A stretch of 64,000 nt of DNA from Actinacidiphila acididurans (GCF_016918855.1 NZ_JADKYB010000017.1:1-64000), one strand, 5' to 3'; shown: positions 1 through 10,726, counted from the first letter of the stretch. Notes: generated by a model not told the origin, from the sequence alone. Numbers and translations: made by a program.

Positions 1-45
1 CCCCCCGCCCGCTCAGTACCGGCGCAGGGCCCGCTCAGTGCTCGC

Positions 46-738
46 TCAGTGCTCACCGCCGGGCGCCACGAGCCCCGACTCGTAGGCGGCGACGACCAGT
101 TGGGCCCGGTCACGCGCACCCAGCTTGCCCATGATCCGGCTGACGTGCGTCTTGGCGGTGAGCGGACTCAGGCCCAGCGCCTCCCCCACCTCCGCGTTGT
201 TCAGGCCCCGGGCCACCATGGTGAGCACCTGCCGCTCCCGCTCGGACAGCCCCGCGAGCCCGGCCGGCACCGACCCACCGGCCGGCGGCCGGTCCGGCAG
301 CCGCAGCACCCGCGCGATCAGCCGGGCGGTGGGTCCGGGCGACAGCAACGAGTCCCCGGCGGCGACCGTGCGTATCGCCGCCAGCATCTCGGCCGGCCGG
401 GTGTCCTTCACCAGGAACCCGGACGCCCCCGCCCGCAGCGCCGCCACCACGTTCTCATCGTCGTCGTACGTGGTCAGCACCAGGATGCGCACCCCCGCCA
501 AGTCGTCGTCCGCCGCGATCCGCCGGGTGGCCGCGATGCCGTCCATCTCCGGCATCCGGATGTCCATCACGACCACGTCGGCCCGAGCGCTGCGGGCCAG
601 CTCCACCGCTTCCCGGCCGTCTCCCGCCTGCCCCACCACCTCCATGTCCCGCGCGGACTCCACGAGCATCGCGAACGCGGCCCGCACCAACGTCTGATCG
701 TCGGCCAGCACCACCCGGATCGACTCCTCCCGGGTCAT
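46..738 (-). CDS. LuxR/NarL-family response regulator
   Basis: A 230-aa cytoplasmic DNA-binding response regulator. The receiver domain occupies about residues 6-125, with the acidic pair near D13/D14, the phospho-acceptor Asp at about D59 in VVMDIRMPEMDG and the conserved Lys at about K111 in FLVKD. A LuxR-type helix-turn-helix follows at about 168-225 (LSERERQVL, then NNAEVGEALGLS and TAKTHVSRIMGKL). Its start codon overlaps the stop of the upstream histidine kinase in an ATGA overlap, so the two are translationally coupled and are almost certainly partners. The family activates or represses promoters when phosphorylated. Targets cannot be read from the sequence; the adjacent MMPL exporter is one candidate. 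Confidence 0.95.
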   Translation of the reverse strand: MTREESIRVVLADDQTLVRAAFAMLVESARDMEVVGQAGDGREAVELARSARADVVVMDIRMPEMDGIAATRRIAADDDLAGVRILVLTTYDDDENVVAALRAGASGFLVKDTRPAEMLAAIRTVAAGDSLLSPGPTARLIARVLRLPDRPPAGGSVPAGLAGLSERERQVLTMVARGLNNAEVGEALGLSPLTAKTHVSRIMGKLGARDRAQLVVAAYESGLVAPGGEH

Positions 739-2234
739 CCCCTCCCTCCCGTGTCGGCTGTTTTCCTTGTCGTGACGTCCGATGTGGCTGCCCCGGGTTC
801 GGCCGGCCCAAGTCCGGTGGGCCCGGACCCGGTGGAACTGGGTGCCGTGGGCCCGGGTGCCGGCGCTTCCGCCGGCCCGGGTTCGGGGCCGGGCCGACCG
901 TCCGGTCCCGCCTGGCCCGGGAAGGGCAGGTCCGCGGTCACCTTGAACCCGGGGCCGTCCGCGCGTGGGCCCGCGGTCAGGGTGCCGCCCACGCTGCGGG
1001 CCCGCTCCCGCATCCCGACGATGCCGAAGCCTTCGCCGCGTGCGGGCCCACCGGGTATGACGGCCCCTGCCGGCGCCGCGCCCGCCGGGGCGGCACCCCC
1101 GCGCCCGGGTGCGGACCCCACTGAGGCGGACGGCACGCCCGTCGCAGGACCGGGGCTGCCCCCGTCGTCGCGTATCAGCAGCCGCAGGGCAGGCCCGGCT
1201 CGGCGTACTGCGACCGTGACGCCGGGGCCGGCCGCCTCCGCGTGCCGTACGGCGTTCGTCAAGGACTCCTGCACGATCCGGTACGCGGCGGCCCCCACCG
1301 CGGGCGGCACCGGCCCCGGGCCCGCGTCCAGGGCGAGCTCCACCCGGGCGCCTGCTGCTTCGGCGGCCTGGACGAGGGCGGGTATGCCCGCCAGGTCCGG
1401 GAGCGGCCCGTTCTCGTCGGCCCGCAGCACCCGCAGGGTGGTGCGCAGTTCGACGCGGGCCTCCCGGCAGGTCTCGGCGATCGCGTCGAGGGCGTCCGCG
1501 ACGGCCGCGCGGTCCAGCCGGTCGGGGTCGGCGACCAGGACGTGCGCGGCCACCGAGGTCTGCACGCCGATCAGCGTGATGCTGTGGGCCAGCAGGTCGT
1601 GCAGGTCGCGGGCGATCCGCAGCCGTTCCTCGGCGACCCGGCGCGCGGCCTCCTCCTCACGGGTGCGTTCGGCCCGCTCGGCCCGCTCCACGACGGCTGC
1701 CAGGTATGCGCGGTGCACGCGGACCACTTCGCCGACCACCGCGACCGCGATGATCCAGCCGCCGCTCTGCAACGCGTCGGTGCCCGTGTGCGGCCGGCCC
1801 ATCGTGGCCATCACCACGGCCATCATGATCACCATGCTGGGCACGACCAGGAAGGTGCGCAGCGGCGGCCCGGCGAGGGCCAGCGAATACAGCGCGACCA
1901 TGCTGGACGGTATGACCGCGACCTGGATGTTCTCCAGGTAGTGATACGGCGCCACCGCCGCGACCATGCCGATCAGGCAGGCCATCGGATAGCGGCGCCG
2001 CCACACCAGTACGGCCGCGCCCGCCGTGAGCAGCAGCCAGCCCGCCGAGTCCGGGCGATTGCTGCCCGGGCCCTCGGGGAGCAGCAGCGCCAAGGCGGCC
2101 TCCACCACGAGCACGAGCGCGGCCAGAGCCACGTCGTGCGGGGCCACCCGCGCGGTGCGGGTCGCCTGCGCGGCGGGTGTTGAAGGTGCCGCGAGCGGTA
2201 CGGGGGCTCGTCTGAGCGCGATGCCGATGGACAT
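735..2234 (-). CDS. sensor histidine kinase (HisKA_3/NarX-DesK type)
   Basis: A membrane sensor kinase of 499 aa. Hydrophobic segments between about residues 35 and 180 give a 4-6 helix membrane domain. The dimerisation/phospho-acceptor motif RIARDLHDLLAHSI places the His at about H212, followed by a HATPase_c domain (IVQESLTNAVRHA as N box, GFGIVGMRERARSVGG as G box). The segment between the N and G boxes and the C-terminal tail are rich in Gly, Pro and Ala. I start at the ATG at 2234 rather than the longer upstream frame because the membrane domain begins there and a purine-rich AGGATGGAG lies just upstream. Family members autophosphorylate and pass phosphate to a NarL-type regulator, here the overlapping downstream gene. 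Confidence 0.92.
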   Translation of the reverse strand: MSIGIALRRAPVPLAAPSTPAAQATRTARVAPHDVALAALVLVVEAALALLLPEGPGSNRPDSAGWLLLTAGAAVLVWRRRYPMACLIGMVAAVAPYHYLENIQVAVIPSSMVALYSLALAGPPLRTFLVVPSMVIMMAVVMATMGRPHTGTDALQSGGWIIAVAVVGEVVRVHRAYLAAVVERAERAERTREEEAARRVAEERLRIARDLHDLLAHSITLIGVQTSVAAHVLVADPDRLDRAAVADALDAIAETCREARVELRTTLRVLRADENGPLPDLAGIPALVQAAEAAGARVELALDAGPGPVPPAVGAAAYRIVQESLTNAVRHAEAAGPGVTVAVRRAGPALRLLIRDDGGSPGPATGVPSASVGSAPGRGGAAPAGAAPAGAVIPGGPARGEGFGIVGMRERARSVGGTLTAGPRADGPGFKVTADLPFPGQAGPDGRPGPEPGPAEAPAPGPTAPSSTGSGPTGLGPAEPGAATSDVTTRKTADTGGRG

Positions 2235-2484
2235 GGCTCCATCCTGGGGGATTTGCGAGGGTCTGTGGGGTGAGCGAATTCGGCCTGTGGATAACTCAGC
2301 GGTGCGGCGGGATGACCTGCGGAAATGTCGTGCGGGGTCTGCCCGGAGTGGGCCGGGGCGGCACCGGAAGGGGGTGGTCCGGTTCGCTGCCGAGTGACGG
2401 TCCTTCGTGGCAGGTCGCGCCCGCACGGCGCCGGCCGCGCATCGGGCCCAGCACCCCGCCCCTTCGAGCACGGCGCCTCCCGGG

Positions 2485-4767
2485 TCACCTCACCACCGCA
2501 TCCCCCCGCCGTTCCCTTCCCCCCACCCCGGCCCCTTCCTTCCCAGAAACCCAGGACGGGTCGGCCAACGGCCGCGACGGCCACCAGAGGCGCGAGCCGA
2601 TGAGCGTGGTGGCGGAAGGAACGAGGAACGTGCGGACGACGAACGTGTCGAGGAGGACGCCGAGGGCGATGGCGAGGCCGAGTTCGACCATCATCACGAG
2701 GGGGAGGGTGGCGAGGACGGTGAAGGTCGCGGCGAGAACGACGCCGGCGGAGGCGATGACGCCGCCGGTGGCTTCGAGGGCGGTGACGGTGGAGCGGCGG
2801 GGGCCGGCGCCGTGGAGGGTCTCCTCGCGCATGCGGTGCATGAGGAAGATGCCGTAGTCGACGCCGAGGGCGACGAGGAAGACGAAGCTGAGCAGGGGGA
2901 GGCCGGGGTCCATGCCGTGCAGGCCGAGGACAGGGCCGAACAGGTAGCCGCCGATGCCGAGGGCGGCGGCCCAGACGGCGACGGTGGCCGCGGTGAGGAC
3001 CAGCGGTGCGACCAGGCTGCGCAGCAGGGCGGCGAGCAGGAGGAAGACCGCGCCCAGGACCAGGGGGATCACGATCTTCTGGTCCCTGGAGGAGGTCGCC
3101 GCCGTGTCCATGCGCTGGGCGCCGGCCCCGCCGACCAGGCCGTCGTCGGGGGCGGTGACGGCCCGCAGCCGGTGGATCAGGGCGTGTTCGGCGTGGCTGT
3201 CCGGGCGGGCCGCCGGGTAGACGGAGATCTCGGTCCAGCCGCCGCCAGTACGTCCGGTGACGGCCCCGGCGACCCCCGCGGTGGCCCGTACCGCCGCGGC
3301 GGCGTGCACGCCCCGCGCGCTCGGCACGACCACGGCGAGCGCCTGCGTGCTGCGGTCCGGGAAGGCCCGGTGCAGCACCTGCTCGGCGGTGACCGACTCC
3401 GGGGTGACGGTGAAGCTGTCGTCCTGCCGCAGCGCGCCCGGCAGGTTGCCGATGCCCAGCGCCAGTACGGCGACGGCGGCGCCCGTCACCGCCAGAACCA
3501 CCACCGGCCTGCGGACGACGATCGCGCCGATCCGCCCGTACACACCGCGTCCTCGCGGCCCCCGCCGACCCGGGTCCGCCCCGTCGTCGCTCGCCGTACC
3601 GGCCGGGCGCGACGACGACCCGCCGCGCCCGTGCCCGTCCTCGCGCCCCGCACCCCTCCTGAGCAGGCCACGGACAAGGCGTCCTCCACCCCCGCGGGCC
3701 TGACTCCCGTACTCCGGCACCAGCGGCCAGAAGACGCGGCGCCCGAGCAGCACCAAGGCCGCGGGCAGCAGTGTGGTCATCGCGGCGAGCGAGCAGATGA
3801 TGCCCACCGCGCCGACCGGGCCGAGGCCGCGGCTGCTGTTGAGGTCGGCGGCCAGCAGGCAGAGCAGTCCGGCGACGACGGTCGCGGCCGAGGTGAGGAC
3901 GGCGGGGCCGACGCCGCGCAGGGCGGCGCGCATCGCGTCGTACGGCTCGGCGGTGCGGCGCAGTTCGTCGCGGTAGCGGGAGATCAGCAGCAGGGCGTAG
4001 TCGGTGCCGGCGCCGAAGATCAGGACGGTCATCACCGAGGAGCTCATGTTGGACACGGTCAGCCCGAAGGCCTCGACCAGGCCGTAGACCAGGGCGGTCG
4101 CGGTGCCGGCGGCCACCCCGACGACGAGCAGTGGCACCAGCCACAGCACGGGGCTGCGGTAGGTGAGGATCAGGAGGAGGGCGACCACGGCGGCGGTGGA
4201 CAGCAGCAAGGTGCCGTCGATGCTCGAGAAGACGTCCTGTGCGTCGGCGTCGGCGGCCCCCGCCCCGCCGACCAGCACCGTGAGCCCGGCCGGCCGGTCC
4301 CGGTCGACGCGGGCACGGATCGCCTTGACGACGTCCTGCGAGGTGCCGTTGTCCTCCGCGACGGCCAGCGGCACCATGAGCGTGGCGCCGTCCGACGCGG
4401 CGACGGGGCGCGGGGCCGGCCCCACCAGGTGGTAGGCCGCGTCCAGGGCGGCGGTTGTGTGCTGGACGGCGGTGCGGTCGGCCGCGGTCAGGCCGCCGGG
4501 GCGGCGGTAGACCAGCACCAGGTCGGTGGCGCCGCCGCCGGGCAGGGTCTGCTCGATCCGGGCGACCTGCGTGGACTGGGCGCCGGCCGGCAGGTAGTCG
4601 ACGTTGTCGTCGTGTTTCACGCCGCCCAGGCGGCCGGCGAAGGGCACGGCCACGGCCAGCACGGCGATCCACAGGGCGAGCACGGCCCAGGGCAGGGAAC
4701 GGCGGCGGCCTGCGGTGGGTGGCAGGCGCAGGACGCGCCGCCACCTGGGCGCGTTGGAACTGGACAT
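2485..4767 (-). CDS. MMPL-family (RND-like) membrane transporter
   Basis: A 760-aa integral membrane protein with the duplicated MMPL/SSD layout: one helix at about 30-50, a large extracellular loop, five helices, then the same pattern again. Motifs include GAGTDYALLLISRYRDEL in the first half and its counterpart ALGVDYGIFLMHRMREE in the second, which carry the Asp-Tyr pair that relays protons in this family. Actinobacterial members export lipids, siderophores or drugs. The start at ATG 4767 is set by a GGGGGA ribosome site; an in-frame ATG 36 bases upstream lacks one. The gene is followed on the same strand by the two-component system at 735-2234, after a 250-base gap that contains no other gene I can support. 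Confidence 0.92.
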   Translation of the reverse strand: MSSSNAPRWRRVLRLPPTAGRRRSLPWAVLALWIAVLAVAVPFAGRLGGVKHDDNVDYLPAGAQSTQVARIEQTLPGGGATDLVLVYRRPGGLTAADRTAVQHTTAALDAAYHLVGPAPRPVAASDGATLMVPLAVAEDNGTSQDVVKAIRARVDRDRPAGLTVLVGGAGAADADAQDVFSSIDGTLLLSTAAVVALLLILTYRSPVLWLVPLLVVGVAAGTATALVYGLVEAFGLTVSNMSSSVMTVLIFGAGTDYALLLISRYRDELRRTAEPYDAMRAALRGVGPAVLTSAATVVAGLLCLLAADLNSSRGLGPVGAVGIICSLAAMTTLLPAALVLLGRRVFWPLVPEYGSQARGGGGRLVRGLLRRGAGREDGHGRGGSSSRPAGTASDDGADPGRRGPRGRGVYGRIGAIVVRRPVVVLAVTGAAVAVLALGIGNLPGALRQDDSFTVTPESVTAEQVLHRAFPDRSTQALAVVVPSARGVHAAAAVRATAGVAGAVTGRTGGGWTEISVYPAARPDSHAEHALIHRLRAVTAPDDGLVGGAGAQRMDTAATSSRDQKIVIPLVLGAVFLLLAALLRSLVAPLVLTAATVAVWAAALGIGGYLFGPVLGLHGMDPGLPLLSFVFLVALGVDYGIFLMHRMREETLHGAGPRRSTVTALEATGGVIASAGVVLAATFTVLATLPLVMMVELGLAIALGVLLDTFVVRTFLVPSATTLIGSRLWWPSRPLADPSWVSGKEGAGVGGRERRGDAVVR

Positions 4768-4881
4768 CGGGTCCCCCTTTGGAACTGCTGGTGTCAGGGG
4801 CACCAGATTTCCGTCCCGAAGGGGCCCTTCTCGTCGCGCCGGAGACCGAAAACGGCGCTACTCCCGCCGTACCGTCCCGGC

Positions 4882-4909
4882 CCTGGTTACTCCCCGGGGA
4901 GTAGCCAGG
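4882..4909. promoter_or_regulatory. 28-bp near-perfect palindrome upstream of the MMPL gene
   Basis: Two 14-base arms (4882-4895 and 4896-4909) meet without a loop, reading CCTGGTTACTCCCC against GGGGAGTAGCCAGG with a single mismatch. It lies 115 bases upstream of the MMPL start and 57 bases downstream of the TerB-like gene stop. The lack of a loop and of a U-tract argues against an intrinsic terminator, so an operator for a dimeric regulator is plausible. No local regulator is implicated apart from the two-component system. Confidence 0.4.
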
Positions 4910-4965
4910 CAGCGGTCATGGGCAGCCGACCTCGCAGCAGCCGCCCCCGAACCCCCGCCCCGCCC

Positions 4966-5676
4966 TCATGACGCCGTCGCGGCAGCGGCAGCCAGCAGTC
5001 GGTCGATGTCGTTCTGCGGCAGCGACAGGCAGCGCCCCACCGCTTCGAGCACCTCGCGTTCGGCGGGCAGGTACGGTCCGTCGGCAAGGGCGATGTGGGC
5101 GCCTTGAAGGAGGACGCGTTCGCGGCCCTGCGGCAGGAGGTGGTCGGTGAGGGGTTCCAGCGCCTCGTGCAGCTCGATGGACAGCCAGCTTCCGCAGCCG
5201 TCGACCGGTTCGCCGAAGGAGTCCGGGCCGAGTTCGTCCGAGGCCCGGTAGCGGCCCTCGTCGGCGACGATCGCGGCGAGCAGGCCCAGCAGTTGGTCCT
5301 CGGTGCAGTCGGTGAAGCCGGCCGAGCGGACCGCCTCCACGGCGGCTTCCCGGGCGGGGCGGCCCGCCGCGCCGCCGGCGGTGAGCACGGCGAGCGCAAT
5401 GGTGTGTACGGCGTCGCGCAGCATCGCCGAGAAGCGCGTGGTGGTGGGCTGGAGGAGCGCGTCGGCGCCGAACTGCCGGTGGCAGGAGGTGCACTCGATG
5501 ACGGTGCCGGCCGGGCCGCGGGTCAGCAGCGGCACGTTGAGCACGGTCAGCCTGCGGGTGCCGGTTCTGCGGTGGTAGGCACGGTCGCCGCCGCAGTCGG
5601 CGCAGAAGAACTCACCGTCGTCCTCGGTGTGCCAGGTGGTTCGCACACCCCAGATACACAGCCCCGGCTTCTTCAC
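4966..5676 (-). CDS. TerB-like protein with N-terminal zinc-ribbon cysteines
   Basis: A 236-aa cytoplasmic protein. Two CxxC pairs (C25-C28 in FCADC and C62-C65 in ECTSC) look like one zinc ribbon. An all-helical C-terminal domain (about 85-235) resembles TerB/DjlA-like tellurite-resistance domains, with acidic stretches such as FTDCTEDQLLGLLAAIVADEG and a VLEAVGRCLSL helix. The start is the GTG at 5676, preceded by GGAGGG; the longer frame upstream is arginine-rich and implausible. TerB domains are linked to metal and stress responses in ter clusters, but no other ter gene is nearby. The biochemical role is unknown. Confidence 0.75.
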   Translation of the reverse strand: MKKPGLCIWGVRTTWHTEDDGEFFCADCGGDRAYHRRTGTRRLTVLNVPLLTRGPAGTVIECTSCHRQFGADALLQPTTTRFSAMLRDAVHTIALAVLTAGGAAGRPAREAAVEAVRSAGFTDCTEDQLLGLLAAIVADEGRYRASDELGPDSFGEPVDGCGSWLSIELHEALEPLTDHLLPQGRERVLLQGAHIALADGPYLPAEREVLEAVGRCLSLPQNDIDRLLAAAAATAS

Positions 5677-5988
5677 GCTGCACCCTCCGGCCGTCTTCGT
5701 CCCGGTACGCACCACGTAGCGGCCCGCACGCGCGCGAAGGAAGGCCCGGCCACGGTGCCGTACTGCCGTGATGTTAGCCACACCGGTGGGCGGAGTCAGT
5801 ACCGCGTACGGGGGCAATTCGGGCTCGTTCCGGGCGCGGCCGAAAGCCGGGCGCCAACAGGAGGTCAACGCGGCGGTGCACAATGGCCGGTCTCGATCGG
5901 TACGGCGACCGCATCCGCCCACTTCGGCCCGCTTCACGGGGCGCCAGCACGCGGCAGGGCGCACGTGGGCACGCCTCGGCGCGCGTAG

Positions 5989-6038
5989 GGGCGTACCCCC
6001 GCGGCCGTCCCGGGAAGGGACAAGCCGGGGGTACGCCC
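5989..6038. terminator. nested hairpin, terminator-like
   Basis: The outer arms at 5989-6001 (GGGCGTACCCCCG) and 6026-6038 (CGGGGGTACGCCC) are a perfect 13-bp inverted repeat. The intervening sequence contains a second short stem, GTCCC against GGGAC. There is no U-tract, which is usual for Streptomyces terminators. It lies beyond the leuA terminator and may back it up. Confidence 0.45.
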
Positions 6039-6053
6039 GTACGGCGTTGGTCG

Positions 6054-6119
6054 CGGGTGCGACGGATTCACCCGGTCGCCGGACCGGTGACGTCATTTGG
6101 AGACCGGCGACCGCACCCG
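6054..6119 (-). terminator. probable leuA terminator
   Basis: An inner 9-bp stem (GGTCGCCGG at 6074-6082, CCGGCGACC at 6104-6112) is flanked by a further 7-bp pairing (CGGGTGC 6054-6060 with GCACCCG 6113-6119). It begins about 11 bases past the leuA stop codon in the direction of leuA transcription. Confidence 0.5.
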
Positions 6120-6129
6120 AAAGAAGACG

Positions 6130-8050
<1,921 letters not shown>

Positions 8051-8201
8051 GACCGCGCCGCGATCACGCAGGCGCGTCGTAGTTCCTCTCAGTATGCAAG
8101 ACGACGCCCGCTGTCCAGCAAAACCCCGATGCTTCCTTCCTTTTCGTCAACGAGCCGCCAAAAACGGTGACAGTGGGTACGAGTCGTGCCACATTACGTA
8201 T

Positions 8202-9308
8202 ATGGGAGTCTTCTGCACGATCGTGCCACCGCATGTACTCGACAGGCTCGCCAGGGCCCAGGACCCGGACCTGTCCACCGCCGCCCGCCGCACGCTGGAG
8301 CACGACGCCCGCGAGCGTACCCGTCGCCGGCTGACCACCGTCCTGGGCCCCACCGTCTCCGCCCAGGGCACCGCGTCGGACACGCCGCAGCGGACCGTGG
8401 ACGACGCGAAGCACCACGACACGCTGCCCGGCCGCAAAGTGCGCGGCGAGGGCGACAAGCCGAGCAAGGACGTCACCGTCAACCGGGCGTACGACGGGCT
8501 CGGCGCGACCTTCGAGACGTACCTGAAGGCGTACGGCCGGCACTCCATCGACGGCGCCGGGCTGCCGCTGATCGCCAGCGTCCACTACTTGCAGGGCTAC
8601 AACAACGCCTTCTGGAACGGCGAGCAGATGGTGTTCGGCGACGGGGACGGCCGGATCTTCCTCGACTTCACCATTCCGGTGGACGTGATCGGCCACGAGT
8701 TGACGCACGGCGTCACCCAGTACACGGCGAACCTCGATTACTTCGGCCAGTCCGGCGCGCTCAACGAGTCGGTGTCGGACGTCTTCGGCAGCCTGATCAA
8801 GCAGTACACGCTCGGGCAGAGCACCGAGCAGGCCGACTGGCTGATCGGCGCCGGGCTGCTGGCGCCCGGCGTGAACGGCCACGCCCTGCGTTCGATGAAG
8901 GAGCCCGGCACCGCCTACGACGACCCGCAGCTCGGCAAGGACCCGCAGCCGGGCACCATGGCCGGATACGTGTCCACCTCGCAGGACAACGGCGGCGTGC
9001 ACGTCAACTCCGGCATCCCCAACCACGCCTTCTACCTGCTGGCCACCGCCCTCGGCGGCAACGCCTGGGAGCAGGCCGGGCAGATCTGGTACGACACCCT
9101 GACCGGCGGTTCGCTCGCCACCGGCGCCCAGTTCGCCGATTTCGCCGCCGCCACCGCGGCCGCCGCCAAGGCGCGCTACGGCGAGGGCGAGCAGCTCGCC
9201 GCGGTGCTCCACGCCTGGGGTCAGGTGGGGGTCCAGGTGCCGGCCGGCGGCAGCGCCGCGCCGACCGGTGTGCCGCGCCAACAGCCGGGCCAGCCGCAGC
9301 AGGCGTGA
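8202..9308 (+). CDS. protealysin-like M4 (thermolysin-family) metalloprotease
   Basis: A 368-aa zinc endopeptidase. The N-terminus CTIVPPHVLDRLA resembles the short PPxL-type propeptide of protealysin-like proteases, and no secretion signal is visible, which fits that mainly intracellular subgroup. The zinc site HELTH is at about 165-169 and the third ligand Glu at about E189 in GALNESVSDVFG. A catalytic-His region GIPNHAFYLLA lies near 275. I start at the ATG at 8202; the longer frame upstream has low-complexity non-homologous sequence. Forty bases downstream is an emfourin-like inhibitor gene, the standard partner of these proteases. Confidence 0.9.
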   Translation: MGVFCTIVPPHVLDRLARAQDPDLSTAARRTLEHDARERTRRRLTTVLGPTVSAQGTASDTPQRTVDDAKHHDTLPGRKVRGEGDKPSKDVTVNRAYDGLGATFETYLKAYGRHSIDGAGLPLIASVHYLQGYNNAFWNGEQMVFGDGDGRIFLDFTIPVDVIGHELTHGVTQYTANLDYFGQSGALNESVSDVFGSLIKQYTLGQSTEQADWLIGAGLLAPGVNGHALRSMKEPGTAYDDPQLGKDPQPGTMAGYVSTSQDNGGVHVNSGIPNHAFYLLATALGGNAWEQAGQIWYDTLTGGSLATGAQFADFAAATAAAAKARYGEGEQLAAVLHAWGQVGVQVPAGGSAAPTGVPRQQPGQPQQA

Positions 9309-9348
9309 ACACCGTGGCCGCGGACGTACCCGTGGTTATCGTGGTGGG

Positions 9349-9615
9349 GTGCGCATCGAAGTGAGCCGCAGCGGCGGCTTCGCCGGGATCGGCCGCCGCG
9401 CGGCCCTGGACACCGCGGGCCGCGCCGACGGCGCGCGCCTGGAGGAGCTGGCCCGGGAGGTCGCCGCCCAGGCCCCGCGCTCGGGTGCGCACGGGGTCCC
9501 GGACGGCTTCCACTACGAAATCACGATCGACGGGCGCACCGTGGAGTGCGCCGATCCGCATCTGACCCCGGCCCAGCGGGAGCTGGTGCAGGCGGTGCTG
9601 GGCGAGGGGGCGTAA
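9349..9615 (+). CDS. emfourin-like protealysin inhibitor
   Basis: An 88-aa protein beginning MRIEVSRSGGFAG (GTG start) and containing DGFHYEITIDGR and DPHLTPAQRELV. This matches the pattern of emfourin, the proteinaceous inhibitor encoded beside protealysin-like M4 proteases. It should bind and silence the protease from 8202-9308 inside the cell. The 40-base spacing and shared strand indicate a bicistronic operon. The ribosome site is weak (GGTGGG directly before the GTG), which could set a protease:inhibitor ratio. Confidence 0.8.
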   Translation: MRIEVSRSGGFAGIGRRAALDTAGRADGARLEELAREVAAQAPRSGAHGVPDGFHYEITIDGRTVECADPHLTPAQRELVQAVLGEGA

Positions 9616-9622
9616 CCCGAGC

Positions 9623-10189
9623 TCAGGCCGGCGGAGCGGTCTTGCGGAGCAGTTCCACGAAGGCGCGCATCCAGCCCGGGTGGTCCGGCCAGGCGCGGGC
9701 GGACACCAGCTGACCGTCGGTGACCGCGTCGCTGTTCTCGTACGTGGCGCCCGCGGCCTGCACGTCGGGCTCCACCGCGGGGTAGGAGGCGGTGCGCCGC
9801 CCGTCCAGCACCCCGGCGGCCGCCGAGATCAGCGGGCCGTGGCAGATCTGGGCCACCGGCTTGCTCTGGCCGAAGAAGTGCTCGACGATGCGCCGCACAT
9901 CGGGGTCGTTGCGCAGATACTCCGGCGCCCGGCCCCCGGGAATCACCAGCGCCACGTACTGCGTCGGGTCCACCTCCGAAAAAGCGAGGTCGGCGGGCCA
10001 GGTGTACCCCGGCTTCTCGGTGTACGTGTCGAAGCCGTCCTCGAAGTCGTGCACCACGAACCGAAGCTTCTTGCGCGTGGGAGCCGCGATCTCGACCGTG
10101 TACCCCTCCTCGAGCAACCGCTGATACGGGTACATGACCTCGAGCGACTCCGCCGCGTCCCCGGTCACGAACAGAATCTTCACCGTCAT
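9623..10189 (-). CDS. DJ-1/PfpI-family protein
   Basis: A 188-aa class I glutamine amidotransferase-like fold. The nucleophile elbow AQICHGP places the reactive Cys at about C116, followed directly by His as in PfpI/YhbO-type members. LVIPGGRAPEYL near residue 82 carries the oxyanion-region Gly-Gly and the conserved acidic residue. Family members act as deglycases, glyoxalases or stress chaperones; the exact activity cannot be assigned. The ATG at 10189 is chosen because family homology starts at MTVKILFVTGD; a GAGAGGA lies about 12 bases upstream. Convergent with the emfourin gene. Confidence 0.88.
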   Translation of the reverse strand: MTVKILFVTGDAAESLEVMYPYQRLLEEGYTVEIAAPTRKKLRFVVHDFEDGFDTYTEKPGYTWPADLAFSEVDPTQYVALVIPGGRAPEYLRNDPDVRRIVEHFFGQSKPVAQICHGPLISAAAGVLDGRRTASYPAVEPDVQAAGATYENSDAVTDGQLVSARAWPDHPGWMRAFVELLRKTAPPA

Positions 10190-10456
10190 CGTCCGGTCCG
10201 TCCTCTCTGTCTCGCCAGACTCCGATGAGCTGATCACGGCGCACCGCGCGGCCTACGATGCCGCATCCGGCCCACGAAAGCGGCCCACTCACCCTGAACG
10301 GCCGAATTCAGCCACCGCGGACCCCGACCGATTGCCTTCGGCCAATTCCGGCATCGACCCGTCCCGGTAATGGCCGGTTCCGGCGGTGTGCCCATTGCCA
10401 CTCCGGGTAACATGTTTCCATACGTTCCGTGACATATGGGGTGCCCGGAGGCAGCC

Positions 10457-10726
10457 ATGGCTCGCGCGTGGGAGGCCGATCCGTCGGCGTTATTCGTACG
10501 ACGGTTGGGGAAGTCTGCACAAGAGCTCGGCAACTCGAACGGAGACGACGAGTGCCCGGACATCTGGCAGCTCGACAACGGTGACATCGCCGTGATCGGC
10601 CGCGATCTGACCTCCGCGCTCACCGCACGCCTTCCGGAGGGCGTGCGGCTGGGACCGGACGAGCGGCTGGTCGTCATTCCGGGCAACATGCTCAGCGCCG
10701 CGAAGACGGACATCCCCGATGCTTGA
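10457..10726 (+). CDS. small hypothetical protein, first gene of STAND module
   Basis: An 89-aa acidic protein with no domain I recognise. ATG 10457 follows GGAGG at ideal spacing. The sequence includes DDECPDIWQLDNGDIAVIGRDLT and VRLGPDERLVVIPGNML, suggesting a small beta-rich fold. Codon 12 is TTA (10490-10492), the rare Leu codon read by bldA tRNA in Streptomyces. It overlaps the DUF6879 gene by 8 bases, so the two are translationally coupled. Upstream DNA (about 10390-10440) is noticeably AT-richer than the surroundings and probably holds the promoter. Confidence 0.8.
   Translation: MARAWEADPSALFVRRLGKSAQELGNSNGDDECPDIWQLDNGDIAVIGRDLTSALTARLPEGVRLGPDERLVVIPGNMLSAAKTDIPDA

Larger units (their letters stand above)
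5677..6129. other. 453-bp intergenic region with two hairpins
   Basis: The region between the TerB-like gene start and the leuA stop holds no credible gene. It should contain the promoter of the TerB-like gene near its left end, the nested hairpin at 5989-6038, and the leuA terminator at 6054-6119. Short reading frames across it are Arg/Pro-rich and lack ribosome sites. Confidence 0.6.

Noticed and set aside
1-45. A gene entering from the left edge
   Set aside because: Only 45 bases precede the response regulator stop, with short GCTCAGTG repeats and nothing that can be read as coding.
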